A stretch of DNA of 64,000 nt from Cryobacterium suzukii (GCF_004403185.1 NZ_SOHJ01000011.1:310001-374000), one strand, 5' to 3'; positions 17,917 through 28,994 are shown, counted from the first letter of the stretch. Notes: generated by a model not told the origin, from the letters alone. Numbers and translations: made by a program.

Positions 17917-20900
17917 TCACCGGCGCGTGAGCGCCGACGCAATCTGGTCCGTGTCGAGGGGGACGACGATCCATCCGGATCCCTCGAGGTCGCGAATGTC
18001 TCCATCGGTGAAGGCATCGCCCGCCGCGACCTTCACGGTCTTCCATGCGAAGGGCACCGGAATCCCATCAGCCGTCTCCAGACCGACCTCCGGCACTGGC
18101 ATTGCCTCGAGTGCGGCGAGTTCACGAAGGAACACGCGCTCAGCCTCCGTGGCGATGTCGTGGAGCGCCACCCATTCTCCGACGAGCTCCGCGCCCATGA
18201 TGAGGTCGACAGGACCGATATCAGCGGATGGAACTTGGCTCAGGGCGACGATCTCGGCCGAGTCCGCAAGCAGTCGGGTCCCGAGCAGGTTGGAAAGTCG
18301 AAGCCAGAACCTCCAGTCCTCGGCGAAGCCGGGCATCTGCAGCGTTGAATCCCGGTCGTCGAGGATGAGTGAGCATTCCGTTCGACCGGCTCCGAGATGC
18401 TTACTGGTGAGAACCGCGGCGCCATGGCGAAGCTGCCAAGAGGTGGGTGTGGCCCCAGCCTCGCTGGTGCCGAGCAGCGTCTCCGCCCCGAATCGGCTCA
18501 CGCCGGCGCTTCCCACGTCGACGAGCTTGCTCGACGGCATGCGGGTGAGCATCGGCAACGCGTCGGCGATCGCTTCCCAGTGTGCGGGCGCCTTGTCGGG
18601 ATTCTGCATCCACGCCATCAGCTGAGTGATCGGATTCGCAGTCACATGCGCGAGCGACGCCAGCGGCAGGTCGTACTGCTGGGCGAACGCACTCGCCTTG
18701 TTTACATCGAACCACGGCATCGCGGGTTCAGGTTCTCCATCGCGGGCACGGATGAGGTCACCCCAGACGACCGCCATCACGACGTAGCCCAGCTCCCGCG
18801 CCGCTGCGCGCTTCTTCGCGTCGTCCTTGATTCGGTTGTGCTGGACCGTCGCGTGGAACGCGAGCCCATCCGTGTAGATCGCAATCGGGTCGGCACCTCC
18901 ACCGAGCTGCTCCAGAACGAAGTCGGGCATGGTCGGGCCGAGTTGCACCTGCGGCCGCAGCATCCAAATGCGGTTGTTGCCCGAGAAGGACACCTGCACC
19001 TTGTTGCCGCGGTCGGTGGGAATCTCCTTGACCGCGGCGCCGAGCTTCTTCGCTCGTTCCATGAACACCTGCCGGAAAAGCTGCTCGATCACGGATTCCT
19101 CGACGACCACACCGGGGTCATCTCGGGTGATCACCCACGGCGTGTGCGCGTCCTCGCTGAATCCCAAGATGCTCGCCAATGATCTTTCGGCGCTCGAACG
19201 CGCTACGTGAGAGGCGGCATTGCCTGGGGCGTACGGGAGTAGGCAGCGGTGGCAGGACGCCCGCCCTTCTGCCTTGCACGGGCAGTCACGCACGATCGCC
19301 CAGGCCATCGTGAGAAGTTCCTGCATCCGCTTCGGATCCGCCAGCTCGGCAAGGTAGCCAGTGCCACCCGGCACGGAATCGTGAATGAGCAGGGCCGGGA
19401 CGTTCTCGGATCCGTCAGAGAGCACCGGTTCGACGGTCTCGACGATGCGCAGATGGTCAGGGTCACCGCCGATCACCTCACGCAGGCCGCGCAGGATGGC
19501 GGCCGACAAGCTGGGAACCGCCAGCGAATCGCCGATCGTCACGGCGGGCGGCAGTCGGAGCACGATTCCCTGCGTGGTCAACGTGCGACTCAACGCGAGA
19601 GTCGTGGCGTTCTCCGCCTTTGAGTCGCGCACCGGGCACCATGGCTTGTGCTCTCGACGCGAGTTGGCATTCGATTCGGTGTCGAGTTTGCCGCAGACCG
19701 CGCAGACCCGGAACAGCGGCGCTTGCTGCTCGTCACCGGATATGACGCGGGATTCTCCGAAGCCGGCCACCTTGCCCAGGTTGAGCCATCGGATCGTCAG
19801 ATCACGCATGTAGGTGACGCCGAAGCTCTCGCCTTCGACGTACCAGGCATCGGTCACACCCGCTGGATCAATGTCGGCCGCGACTTGAATCGCAAAGCGT
19901 TCACGCTGGCGTTCGTCGCGCCGATCACTGATGGAGGACTCGTCACGGCGCACCTCCGCGGAGACCTTTTCGAGCTCCACCACACGCAGCTGCTGTGCAG
20001 TGTCGGCGATCCCGGCGCTGCCGCATCGGGGGCAGCTCTCGTAGGGGTTCTCCACCGTGCCGTGTTCGTAACCGAAGCCGCACGCAGGGCAGAACCACCA
20101 GGTGCGCACAGCTTCGCCATTGCTGCCAAGGTCGATGGAGTCGACGGTGATTTCAATGCCCTGCGCGTAGAAGACCGCTCCCGGCGCCAGCTCACTGATC
20201 GCGATTCCCGCCCCACGCTCGTAGCTGATTGCGCGGTCGCGGTATTCGAGGGTATCGGGGTCGATCCAGCTGAGCGCGACGTCCAACTGCACCGAGTCGT
20301 CGAGCAGCGAGTAGTTGGGCAGCAGGCCGAAGCGTTCCAGCGCCGCGACCCAATGCTCGGTGCGCAGCTCGGCGAGCTGTTTCGCAGCCATGGCATACGA
20401 TGCTTTGGCCGAGCGCAGTTCGCGCTGTTCCTCGTCGCCTGCGGTGGGGTGCTTGGCGGCTTTGTCCAAGCCGTCGAGGGAGTCTGCGACACTCTCCTTG
20501 CGGATGCGGGCGAGATCGACTTGCTTGGACCACCGCGACACGGCGTCGCGCACAGCGCCGGCCACGGGGCTCGATCCTTCCTCGGTGCCCGGGGTGGCGA
20601 AGCGGCGCAGCGCCTCAGACGCCCAGTCGCTCAGCCCGTCGAAGGTGTCGAGGAAATCGCCGAGAAGTTCGGAGTGCGCCGCCTCGGCGTCGGCGATCAG
20701 CTCGCCGAGATAGGAGCCTTTTTCGGCAGTCTTGAGCACGTCTCGGGCTTGCTGCGGCGCATCCATGAGGGTGGCCGCGCGGCGGTCGACGAGGTAGGCG
20801 AAATACTGTCTCTGAAGTATCTCCTCGGCGTTGAGATATGTGGCAGGCGGTCTCACCGCGCCGTTGATCACCGACAACGGCTCACCGAGCTTCGGCAGCT

Positions 20901-23900
20901 GCTCTCCTCGCCCCGTCACGAACGCGAGGGCCAGCGCGTTCCCGGTGAGTCGACCCGCGCGTCCAACGCGTTGCAGGTACGAAGCAACTGAACGAGGGAG
21001 ACCTGCGAGCATCACCGTCGACAGGTCGCCGATGTCGATGCCCATCTCCAGGGTTGGCGTGGCAACAAGCACGTTCGGTGCCTCGGGGTTCTCCCCCGCG
21101 CTCTTGAAGCCGTTCTCATACTCAAGCCGCACCGCGTCGTCGAGCAGGCTCGTGTGCTCCCGCGCAACGACGCGCCGCATGGTGCCGTCGTTGTAAAGTC
21201 GGCGGTAGTAGTTGTCGTCGCTGGCGCTCCGACGCAGTGCTCCCGGGCAGCGTGCCGACATGCACGGCCCGTCCGCCAACTGATCGATCACGGTGGTCGT
21301 TCCGGGCACGGGGTTCTGGCAGATGTCGCAGACCAGGAGGTGGAGCCCATTCTGGAGGTCGACGAGATCGACGGGCTGCACTGCAATCGCCGACGGGCTG
21401 AGTTTGTAAGCAATCGCGCCTCCGCCGCCAATCGCGGTCGAGGTGATCACGCCTTCGCGGTCGAGTTCGGCAAAGAGCGCCCGGCTCAGATGAGCACCAA
21501 CGGATGCGGTCACACCCAGCGCATCGCGAGCCCAGACCGCGAACCAGCCCTGGGCAGACGAGGCCGGGTCGAGGTTGCTCTTCTGCCCGCCTGTTGCCGC
21601 GGGGGCGTGCCCCACACGGGGGAACCCGGGCGCATCGCGTCCGTTCGGGAATGCCGGCATGCCGACGCTCTTGGGGCGCCCTCCCCAGACGTACCAGCGC
21701 TTGCCGTCGTTTTCCACGTATTTCTGCAGCCATTCATGGTCAATGGCACCGCGGTCGCGCATGCGTTCCAGCACGCCGCGAACCCAGCGGATGACGGCGC
21801 CGGCCGCGAGCTCGGACGGAGCATCCTCGCCGGGTCTCTCAGCCTGGGAGTATCCCGCGAGCACGGCCCGGCCGATTGTCTCCAGCTTTGAGGGCGCCCC
21901 GGCCGCGACCTCGGCGGCCAGGCTTCCCGTCAGCTCGAGCGTGCGGCCCACCTTGGATTGCAGGCCGAATTCCAGGCTCAGGTCGAAGAGCAGGCGCGTG
22001 CGAACACGCTCTCGCACATTGGGGTCGACGGCGCGTGCTCTATCCGCTTCCCAGAAGTCGCGGAATTTCTCGTGTTCGACGATGTCCGGCGCGAGCAGGC
22101 TGTAGCGGCGCGCCTGGTCATCGCCCGCGTCTTGCAGAAGTCGTTCGACGAGATCCTGCAGGCTGGTCGCGTCGTCTCCGACGGAATGGCGGATGGCGTT
22201 GCGCATCGTGAACACGTGGGAGCGGCTCTGCACGAACGCGGCGCGGTGTGCCGCGTCTTGCACGCTGTCGGTGAAGACAAGAGCCTTCTTCTCTCCGGCA
22301 CTCACATCTTTCGCGCCGAACAGTGATGTGACCGCGACCGACAGCATCGTGGCCACCGCGCTGCCGATGAAGCGGATGCCGTCGGTGCGCCCGCAGGACG
22401 GGCACGTGTCGTGCCTCGAGTCTGACTCGGCGTCAGGGCCGAAAAGCATCAGCACGGGAACAACTGAGCCGAGTCCTGTCGCGTCATCGGGGGTGCCGGG
22501 TGCCGTTTGGAGCACGGCGCGCTGCTCTATATCGAACCAGTGCAGGCCTTCGACCGCGGTCGAGTCGGCGAGGCGCGCCTCTTTGGGCGCGTGCATCAGT
22601 GCCCGAAATCCGCGCTCGCCGTGCAGGTGATTGCCGCGAATGTCGGTGCCGTCATGGTCGAGGGCAAGCCCGGTGGGAGCGAGTTGGATTCCCCAGCCGC
22701 TGCGCCCGCAATGGCGGCAATAGATCGCGGGGAACGTCGGCCCGGAGACTTCAGTGGCGTCGTCTGGCTGCACGGCGCCGTCATCGGCCCAGTGAAATCC
22801 TGCGATGGGGCCCGCCACCCGGTCGAGCCGGGTCAGCGACCGAACCCACAGGTGAAGGTCGATCGAGAGTGCACGACGGCCCGCGAGCATGCGCACGTGA
22901 CTCAGTGCGGCGAGCACCGCGGCGAGGAAATTCCGGCGAGCCTCTGCGCGCTGCTCATACGTCTCATCGGCGACGAGACCGCCCGGCAACACAGCCTCGG
23001 CCAAGTCATCGAGCCGGATCGCATCGACGGCGTGAGCCGAGATCCCCCGCACCAACGGGTGCCCCTGGATCAGCGCGAGGAGGTCATCCGCGTCGAGTGA
23101 TGTGGTGTCGAAGGAAGGATCGTTGCTTCGTTGCAGATCGAATTGTTCTCCCCCGAGCGGTCGATACAGGCTGCCCAACACCCAGCGAATGATGTCCTCG
23201 GGAGCGCAGGTGTGGAGCTTCTGCAACTGGTGGTTGACCGTCGCGATAAGCGCGTTGGAGACCGAGTTCGGCGCGGCTGCAAGCCGGGAGAGCTCGATAT
23301 CCACGCCCGCGGACCACGCATCGAATGAGAGGCGTGTCTCGGTGACAACCGAGTCGTCGTCGAAGTCGTCGCCGAACACCGTGTGCGCGAACTGGATCAT
23401 CGCACGCGGGTCGCCCTTGTCGCCGAGCGTCGCCGAGGTGGCCACCGGGGTCACGTTGCCGAGCGGGCGCTCGATGCCGGCAACAACCGCGCGGTGCTCG
23501 CCGTGGTCCGCCTCGCGGTAACGGCGTAGAGCCAGCCCTAGCCGGCGAATGAGCATCGACACATCGGTGCCCTGGGCGCCGTCATAGGTGTGGAACTCGT
23601 CGAGCACGAGATACTGCAGGCTTTCGGCGCTCTGCTTCCAGAGCGCCTGGTCCTCACTGCGCAGCAGCAACTGGTCGAGCATCTTGTAGTTGGTCAGCAG
23701 TATATCCGGGGCCTGCGAGCGGATCGCGTGCCGACTCGTGATGAGGCCGTCGGGCGTGACGCTAGAGCGTTCGGCTCCGGACTGGCCGGTGTAGAGTGCC
23801 GCACGGATGCCGCGCAGCTCGTCGTTCTGTGTGAGCAACTCGGTGATTCTGCGCGCCTGGTCGTTGGCGAGCGCGTTCATCGGGTACAGGATGAGAGCCT

Positions 23901-24312
23901 TGATTCCCGGCTGCCCCTCGCGCTTCGCCCGCAGCACGTGGTCGAGGATCGGATAGAGGAAGGCCTCGGTCTTTCCCGAACCGGTTCCCGTCGTCACTAG
24001 TGTTGGCAGCGGGCGCGGCTTGTTAGGCCCGAGGTTCGCACTGCTCAGGCGCTGGAACGCCGCGGCTTGGTGGCCATAGGGAGTCTGCCCCGAACGCCAC
24101 TCGAGGCTGGCCTGCCAGCCGTCATCGGCGGGGCGGAACGGCAGCCGCACGCGCACATATGGGCCGCGGAAGATGCCGTCGACGGGGTCGCCGAGGAAGC
24201 GCGTGAGCTCCGACTCGGCCTCGGCATCGGCCAAAGCGAACGTGGTGGTGAGATAGTCGAGGATGCTCTCGCGGACCTGCTCCGCCTCGACGCTCGGCAG
24301 TATCTCTCTCAC
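17917..24312 (-). CDS. Giant DEAD/DEAH helicase with C-terminal DUF1998 (DruE/MrfA-like)
   Basis: A 2131-residue SF2 helicase. Walker A is TTGTGSGKTEA (about residue 107), with YPMNALANDQARR next; motif II is LDEFHTYDGAQGTD (about 235), then PVATSATLG. Helicase-C carries TPTLEMGIDIGDL and QRVGRAGR (about 1115). Several zinc clusters follow (CRHCGRSGW, CPSCGRTDG, CPACGFGYEHG, CPRCGSAG, CAVCGK). DUF1998 has HDSVPGGTGYLAEL and the CPCKAEGRASCHRC cysteines (about 1660-1680). Size and plan resemble DruE of Druantia; shorter MrfA/YprA helicases share the core. GTG 24312 overlaps the methyltransferase stop (GTGA). In this operon it stands where DISARM class 1 has drmA and drmB, and it combines their domain types. 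Confidence 0.85.
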   Translation of the reverse strand: MREILPSVEAEQVRESILDYLTTTFALADAEAESELTRFLGDPVDGIFRGPYVRVRLPFRPADDGWQASLEWRSGQTPYGHQAAAFQRLSSANLGPNKPRPLPTLVTTGTGSGKTEAFLYPILDHVLRAKREGQPGIKALILYPMNALANDQARRITELLTQNDELRGIRAALYTGQSGAERSSVTPDGLITSRHAIRSQAPDILLTNYKMLDQLLLRSEDQALWKQSAESLQYLVLDEFHTYDGAQGTDVSMLIRRLGLALRRYREADHGEHRAVVAGIERPLGNVTPVATSATLGDKGDPRAMIQFAHTVFGDDFDDDSVVTETRLSFDAWSAGVDIELSRLAAAPNSVSNALIATVNHQLQKLHTCAPEDIIRWVLGSLYRPLGGEQFDLQRSNDPSFDTTSLDADDLLALIQGHPLVRGISAHAVDAIRLDDLAEAVLPGGLVADETYEQRAEARRNFLAAVLAALSHVRMLAGRRALSIDLHLWVRSLTRLDRVAGPIAGFHWADDGAVQPDDATEVSGPTFPAIYCRHCGRSGWGIQLAPTGLALDHDGTDIRGNHLHGERGFRALMHAPKEARLADSTAVEGLHWFDIEQRAVLQTAPGTPDDATGLGSVVPVLMLFGPDAESDSRHDTCPSCGRTDGIRFIGSAVATMLSVAVTSLFGAKDVSAGEKKALVFTDSVQDAAHRAAFVQSRSHVFTMRNAIRHSVGDDATSLQDLVERLLQDAGDDQARRYSLLAPDIVEHEKFRDFWEADRARAVDPNVRERVRTRLLFDLSLEFGLQSKVGRTLELTGSLAAEVAAGAPSKLETIGRAVLAGYSQAERPGEDAPSELAAGAVIRWVRGVLERMRDRGAIDHEWLQKYVENDGKRWYVWGGRPKSVGMPAFPNGRDAPGFPRVGHAPAATGGQKSNLDPASSAQGWFAVWARDALGVTASVGAHLSRALFAELDREGVITSTAIGGGGAIAYKLSPSAIAVQPVDLVDLQNGLHLLVCDICQNPVPGTTTVIDQLADGPCMSARCPGALRRSASDDNYYRRLYNDGTMRRVVAREHTSLLDDAVRLEYENGFKSAGENPEAPNVLVATPTLEMGIDIGDLSTVMLAGLPRSVASYLQRVGRAGRLTGNALALAFVTGRGEQLPKLGEPLSVINGAVRPPATYLNAEEILQRQYFAYLVDRRAATLMDAPQQARDVLKTAEKGSYLGELIADAEAAHSELLGDFLDTFDGLSDWASEALRRFATPGTEEGSSPVAGAVRDAVSRWSKQVDLARIRKESVADSLDGLDKAAKHPTAGDEEQRELRSAKASYAMAAKQLAELRTEHWVAALERFGLLPNYSLLDDSVQLDVALSWIDPDTLEYRDRAISYERGAGIAISELAPGAVFYAQGIEITVDSIDLGSNGEAVRTWWFCPACGFGYEHGTVENPYESCPRCGSAGIADTAQQLRVVELEKVSAEVRRDESSISDRRDERQRERFAIQVAADIDPAGVTDAWYVEGESFGVTYMRDLTIRWLNLGKVAGFGESRVISGDEQQAPLFRVCAVCGKLDTESNANSRREHKPWCPVRDSKAENATTLALSRTLTTQGIVLRLPPAVTIGDSLAVPSLSAAILRGLREVIGGDPDHLRIVETVEPVLSDGSENVPALLIHDSVPGGTGYLAELADPKRMQELLTMAWAIVRDCPCKAEGRASCHRCLLPYAPGNAASHVARSSAERSLASILGFSEDAHTPWVITRDDPGVVVEESVIEQLFRQVFMERAKKLGAAVKEIPTDRGNKVQVSFSGNNRIWMLRPQVQLGPTMPDFVLEQLGGGADPIAIYTDGLAFHATVQHNRIKDDAKKRAAARELGYVVMAVVWGDLIRARDGEPEPAMPWFDVNKASAFAQQYDLPLASLAHVTANPITQLMAWMQNPDKAPAHWEAIADALPMLTRMPSSKLVDVGSAGVSRFGAETLLGTSEAGATPTSWQLRHGAAVLTSKHLGAGRTECSLILDDRDSTLQMPGFAEDWRFWLRLSNLLGTRLLADSAEIVALSQVPSADIGPVDLIMGAELVGEWVALHDIATEAERVFLRELAALEAMPVPEVGLETADGIPVPFAWKTVKVAAGDAFTDGDIRDLEGSGWIVVPLDTDQIASALTRR

Positions 24313-27300
24313 GATCGCTCCTTCAGAATCTTCTCGAAGTGTGCATATGCCTGGCGCATGTCTGCCTCCCGGTCGAGCGTGCGGAACGGCAGCTCATAGG
24401 TGTACTCAACGCCGGAGCCGGGATGGATTGCCTTGCGCTCATCATCGCCAATGGCATCGCCCTTTGACCGCCAGACTGAAAGCACCGAATTGGGCACGAG
24501 ACGACCATTCGCGTCGTATAGATATAAGTTGCGGTCGTAGCCGTAGAGCACCGCGAACTGTGTGCGATAGACCGTGCACAGCTCGTCAGCGCTCAAGCTG
24601 AGCATGAGGGCAACGATTGCATCAATCTCAACGAGCGCTTGGCGTCGATCGGAAGCTCGTCGCAGTGGGGCCGAAGGCGTCCACCCTCCGTTTTCGACGG
24701 CGAATGAATTCCTGGCAGGGTACTCCAGCCCACCCGCCCATTGTTCCTTTTCCATCGAGTCACCCATGGCCGCGTCCCAGAGATCCCGATACTCCTCCGT
24801 CAAACAATTCAGTCGGAGGCTGCGCGTCAGAAGCGCCTCGCACAGGACACCTGATGCCAAAGGTAATCTTCCAATAGTGCTCGCCGAGACGCTGGACTTA
24901 GGAGCGACTCGGACCGAAAAGTCAGCCAGTATCGACGATAAGACGCCTGCAGTCAGCGCAAGGATACGGTCATCACCGACCGATCCAAAGGACGTGACGG
25001 TGTGAATATGTGCTGCTCCGGGCGGAATAATCGCAGGGATTAGTGTACGTTCGTTCCTGTTGGCCGCCATGTTGCGCCACGCGATGCGATAGTGGTCGCG
25101 GGCAGGCGTGCGACCTGCGCCCCAGTGCGTGTACGCGATGTCATATTCTGTGGTTGGTTTGGCCGGTTTGTAGGCTGTGACCGGGAGTGCATCAGGTGCC
25201 AGGGCCTCGAGGTCCACTGCCGACCAGTCTTTGTTGCTGGACATGGTCGCGTTCGGCGATTTGTAAAACGGATTCCCCACGAACAGGTGCGGGCCTTGAA
25301 GGATCGCACCCTTCCAAGCGTCGACTTTCCCCCAGGAAGTGTCAAAAAAACCCTTCCTTCGGTCAATGCTCTCGTCCCACCCGCGCGAGAACTCAAGCCC
25401 AAGCTGACCAATTCGAGGTGCCGCGGAGAGCTTTGCAAGCACTGCAGCGGTCGCCCGGTTGACTGCGTAAACCATGCGGGTTCGTTTGACAGGAACGTTC
25501 CCGTCTTCGAGAACAGCGTGCCATGTCTGAAGCACGTCATCAGTGACCGTGATGATACGCCCAGCGTGGGGGCTCACGTCCCACTTTCCTTCTTCATTCT
25601 TCAGACCGGGTTCAGCCCCGTCTCCGTTGTGTCGCAAAGAACCCACGACGGTTTCTGGGTGGTAGAGGGAACTCGCCATGAGGAATCGCACCGTCTGCGG
25701 GGTCCCGTAAATGTGCACCCCATATGCAACGTGGTTGTCGATTTCAAACAGAACTAGTTCATTCACGAACTGCCAGTGGCGCCGCAGTCGGCCGTACGTC
25801 GCTTCCCGCAGAATCCCGGCCTTCTCGTCCGTGAAGTGCGACTCGGGGTGGATGAGACCCACCGAGCCGCGTCGCGACGTGTTGCGCCAAGTCTGTTCCA
25901 TGAAGCATCGGTAGAGATCCGGTTGGAGGCCGGCCAGGTGCGGGTACTGCGTCGAGTCCCCTAGGAACGCGGCAGTTACCGCAACGGCCACGGTGCCGTC
26001 CAGGAGCAGATCCGCCATGCCCTCCAGGGAGAGCGTTTCGGCACGCTTTGAAGCCACCTGCGCCTGTGTTGGTTTCACCGCTAGCTGCCACCACGGATCG
26101 CCCTCAGCGAGCAGCGCGTCGACGTCCGACCGTGGGCGCACCCACGGCGGGTTCCCGACTTGAAGGTCGAATCCACCAGTCGCGAAGCGCGGTGCGAAGT
26201 CGAGATTCCAATGGAAGAAACCCTGCTCACCGGCGATGCGCTCTGTCACGCGCAGCCAGGGATTGTCTGTGATCGCCTCCGCAATGTTCTGTGCACCGGC
26301 GAAGGACAGGTCAAGTTCCTCGGCTGTTCCGAGCTCGCTCCAGCCGCTCGGCAGGCCCAAGGTCTCCCCGCCTGCCATCTTGCCCTTCGTCTTCGCTTCG
26401 AAGTGGGAGCCGAGGAGCGCCTGTACCCCGTCGAGCCATTCGTCCAGCGTCGGCGGGGTGACGCCCTGCTTCAGAGTGTCTGTGAGCGGCCAGAACCAGA
26501 GGGCGTTCCACGCATCCATCACACGCCGCAGGCGCTGGTAGGCGCCGTCTGGATCCGCGAGCTTGTATTCGATCTCCTCGCGAGGCACGGGAGGAGGAGC
26601 ATCCGGAGTGACGAGCGAATCCGCGCCCCAGAGCTCGATTTCCCGGCGCGCTTCCCGCTCGGCGATCTGCAGGCGGCGCAGGGCAAACTGCCACAGGGTC
26701 TCCACGCGGTACGACAGGTTCACAAGGCGGTCGAGTTGCTTTTTCGATGGCTTACCCACGATTGCACGCCGCCAGGCCTTCAACTCGGCAAGGGCTTCCG
26801 GCGCCAGTTCCTTGGCTTCCTTCGCGTCCACGGCAGAACCCCACCCGAACGCGGGCAAGAGAAAGTGGTGGATGGTTCCGGCGGTCCCTGGCGCCACGCG
26901 GCCGGCGTCGAGGTTGTCGGCCAGCTCAGCGACGGGGACATCGCGCGGCGCATCGTGAAGCCATCCTTTGCTGTTTACCTGGTCGCGGGAGTACACCGCC
27001 CGACGGGAGCCGATGAGGGAGTTCCCACGGCGCAGATGCAGACCAAACCACGGCGCGGTGAGCCCTTCCACCATCGTGTCGAGCCAGAGTGTGATCTCGG
27101 CGAGCTCGACAGCGGTGGCGTTGAGGTCGACACCGTAGACCTGGTGCAGGGCGATGGACGCCTTGATCTTCTGCAGTTCGCGCGGACGATCCTCGGGGTC
27201 GACCCTCTCCCCCAGCTCTTCCTCGCGCCGCTTGAGGTACTCCTCGGCGAGCTGGCGCACTGCCTCGATGGCGAACGCCCCTGAGCCGAGCGCTGGCTCA

Positions 27301-28991
27301 CACACGGTGAGCTCCAGAATCTCGGCAGCAGTAGTGCGGCGACCGTCCTGGTCCAGAAGCTCATCCAGAGCCTGCGACACCACGAATCGGGTCAGCACTT
27401 CCGGAGTGTAAAAGGAAGCAGACTGCTGGCGCTCTCGGCCCGCGAGGCGGAAGACGAAGCTGCCCGGCTCATGCAACACCAGCCGCACTTCCTCGGTGAG
27501 GGGGTCTTTGTAGGTGACGAAGTCCTTCTTCTCGATGCCGTGCGAGCGCTCAACGGGCACCACCCACGACCCCTTTGAGGCATCGCCGTCCTTGGCGACC
27601 TCGTGGAGGTCGGTGCTGGCAAAGAAGCCGGTATACGACATGAGGCCCTCGTAGACGGCGCCGAGCTGGTTGATGCCCAGGTCGGAATAGCTGATGAAGC
27701 CGCGGTCGCGTCCCGTCTGTTGCTTGCTGAGCAGGAGGTGCTCCAAGACAACGCGCATTGCTTCATCGCCGAGCCCCACCTCATCGATGCGGGCGGTCGC
27801 GCTTGGCAGGAACAGATCGGCCGAGAGGCCGTTGAAGACCAGGCCCGATGAAAGACCGGGAGCGGCCTCTTCCTCGTCGCCGTCGGAGGCGGCATCGACA
27901 CCGTGGCCCCGATCGACCAGCCGGAACAACACCGACAAGGAGTCGTGAAAATGCGTGCGATTCGCGGCATCCGCCGACAACTCCACGAGCACCAGCTCGC
28001 GCAGACGGTCGAGACTGTACCCGGTCTCGTAGTCAGGGTCACCGATGGGCAGCACCTTGAGCTCAGGCGAGGCCTCGGCGAAGAGCAGGAACAGGATGCG
28101 GTAGAGGTAACGGAGCGCCTGCTTCGCGAGCGGCTGGGCCTCCTCCGCGGGCAGGGGTTCGAGTCCCTTCATCGACCGGCGGCGCACGACCTCGTTCGCG
28201 ATGATCTCGATGGAGTGGCGCACACCCTCACGCAGGTCTTTGGAAACGCCAACCGTGTGCTTGATCGAATCGTCGAAGACGGTGTCCCACCAGACGGCGC
28301 CTTCGGCATCCGGCATCAACGAATCGGCGGTGACGCAGACTAGGGCGCGGTCGAGCTCGCCGCCCTTCTTCTCATCATTGCGATCGATGACCAGCTGCAT
28401 GTTGATGGCCAGGTAACGCCCCTCAGGCCAGCGCTGCCGTTCTGTCAGCAAGACCCAACGCCCCGCGAGTACGAGGGCATAGCGCGGCGCATCGTCCTGG
28501 GCGAACACCTGGGAGAGCAGCTTGGGCACAGAGGTGATGGGATGCTTGTCATCACCGTCGACCACTACGGGCTCCGCAAGCGAGTCCGTGCCCTTCTGCA
28601 GGAGGTCCTCGAACTCGTCTACCGGCTGGGCATCGATAATAACGACGGAGGCGCGCTGGTCGATGTCGCGCTGAGAGACGCGGGCGATGGCACCGACCTG
28701 CTCGAGCTCGTAGAGGCCCGAGCCGAAGCCGAGGTGCGACTTCAGCAGCTGTGCGACGCGAGCGGAGTTCTCCTCCTTGCCGCCACCGGATTCGAGTGCG
28801 GCGTAGGCCGCACCGAGCTCGCTGCGTGCTGCGAGGAACGTATCGCGGCTCGACGTGCCCGCTTCGCTGTCGGCGTCCCAGGCTTTGCGTCGTTGCACGA
28901 CGTGCCCCTGGAACGACTGCTTCGCCGAATCCGTGTTGAAGAAGTGCTCACTGATCCACTCTTCACCGACGATGAAGGCATCCGATGCCAT
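24309..28991 (-). CDS. N6-adenine DNA methyltransferase, large (DrmMI/PglX-like)
   Basis: A 1560-residue enzyme. The AdoMet site is CEPALGSGAFAIEAV (motif I, about residue 567); QVYGVDLNATAVELAEITLW is the next motif; the catalytic motif IV is NPPWV (about 947). The first 500 residues are an unrecognised N-terminal region; the C-terminal part probably reads target DNA. No PD-(D/E)XK nuclease motif is obvious, so it looks like a modification enzyme, not a type IIG restriction enzyme. It follows the SNF2 helicase with a 3-base gap and overlaps the next gene. In DISARM class 1 a methylase of this type follows drmD, the same order as here. Confidence 0.82.
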   Translation of the reverse strand: MASDAFIVGEEWISEHFFNTDSAKQSFQGHVVQRRKAWDADSEAGTSSRDTFLAARSELGAAYAALESGGGKEENSARVAQLLKSHLGFGSGLYELEQVGAIARVSQRDIDQRASVVIIDAQPVDEFEDLLQKGTDSLAEPVVVDGDDKHPITSVPKLLSQVFAQDDAPRYALVLAGRWVLLTERQRWPEGRYLAINMQLVIDRNDEKKGGELDRALVCVTADSLMPDAEGAVWWDTVFDDSIKHTVGVSKDLREGVRHSIEIIANEVVRRRSMKGLEPLPAEEAQPLAKQALRYLYRILFLLFAEASPELKVLPIGDPDYETGYSLDRLRELVLVELSADAANRTHFHDSLSVLFRLVDRGHGVDAASDGDEEEAAPGLSSGLVFNGLSADLFLPSATARIDEVGLGDEAMRVVLEHLLLSKQQTGRDRGFISYSDLGINQLGAVYEGLMSYTGFFASTDLHEVAKDGDASKGSWVVPVERSHGIEKKDFVTYKDPLTEEVRLVLHEPGSFVFRLAGRERQQSASFYTPEVLTRFVVSQALDELLDQDGRRTTAAEILELTVCEPALGSGAFAIEAVRQLAEEYLKRREEELGERVDPEDRPRELQKIKASIALHQVYGVDLNATAVELAEITLWLDTMVEGLTAPWFGLHLRRGNSLIGSRRAVYSRDQVNSKGWLHDAPRDVPVAELADNLDAGRVAPGTAGTIHHFLLPAFGWGSAVDAKEAKELAPEALAELKAWRRAIVGKPSKKQLDRLVNLSYRVETLWQFALRRLQIAEREARREIELWGADSLVTPDAPPPVPREEIEYKLADPDGAYQRLRRVMDAWNALWFWPLTDTLKQGVTPPTLDEWLDGVQALLGSHFEAKTKGKMAGGETLGLPSGWSELGTAEELDLSFAGAQNIAEAITDNPWLRVTERIAGEQGFFHWNLDFAPRFATGGFDLQVGNPPWVRPRSDVDALLAEGDPWWQLAVKPTQAQVASKRAETLSLEGMADLLLDGTVAVAVTAAFLGDSTQYPHLAGLQPDLYRCFMEQTWRNTSRRGSVGLIHPESHFTDEKAGILREATYGRLRRHWQFVNELVLFEIDNHVAYGVHIYGTPQTVRFLMASSLYHPETVVGSLRHNGDGAEPGLKNEEGKWDVSPHAGRIITVTDDVLQTWHAVLEDGNVPVKRTRMVYAVNRATAAVLAKLSAAPRIGQLGLEFSRGWDESIDRRKGFFDTSWGKVDAWKGAILQGPHLFVGNPFYKSPNATMSSNKDWSAVDLEALAPDALPVTAYKPAKPTTEYDIAYTHWGAGRTPARDHYRIAWRNMAANRNERTLIPAIIPPGAAHIHTVTSFGSVGDDRILALTAGVLSSILADFSVRVAPKSSVSASTIGRLPLASGVLCEALLTRSLRLNCLTEEYRDLWDAAMGDSMEKEQWAGGLEYPARNSFAVENGGWTPSAPLRRASDRRQALVEIDAIVALMLSLSADELCTVYRTQFAVLYGYDRNLYLYDANGRLVPNSVLSVWRSKGDAIGDDERKAIHPGSGVEYTYELPFRTLDREADMRQAYAHFEKILKERS

Positions 28992-28994
28992 CGA

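Noticed and set aside
16734-17930. 398-codon plus-strand frame opposite the UvrD-like helicase
   Set aside because: The minus strand carries all helicase motifs; the plus reading is His/Arg/Gly-rich shadow sequence.
19648-20991. 447-codon plus-strand frame opposite the DUF1998 helicase
   Set aside because: Antisense shadow of a continuous 2131-residue protein; no recognisable motif.
26160-27284. 374-codon plus-strand frame opposite the adenine methyltransferase
   Set aside because: It covers the methyltransferase AdoMet motif I and NPPW region on the other strand and has no protein-like motif of its own.
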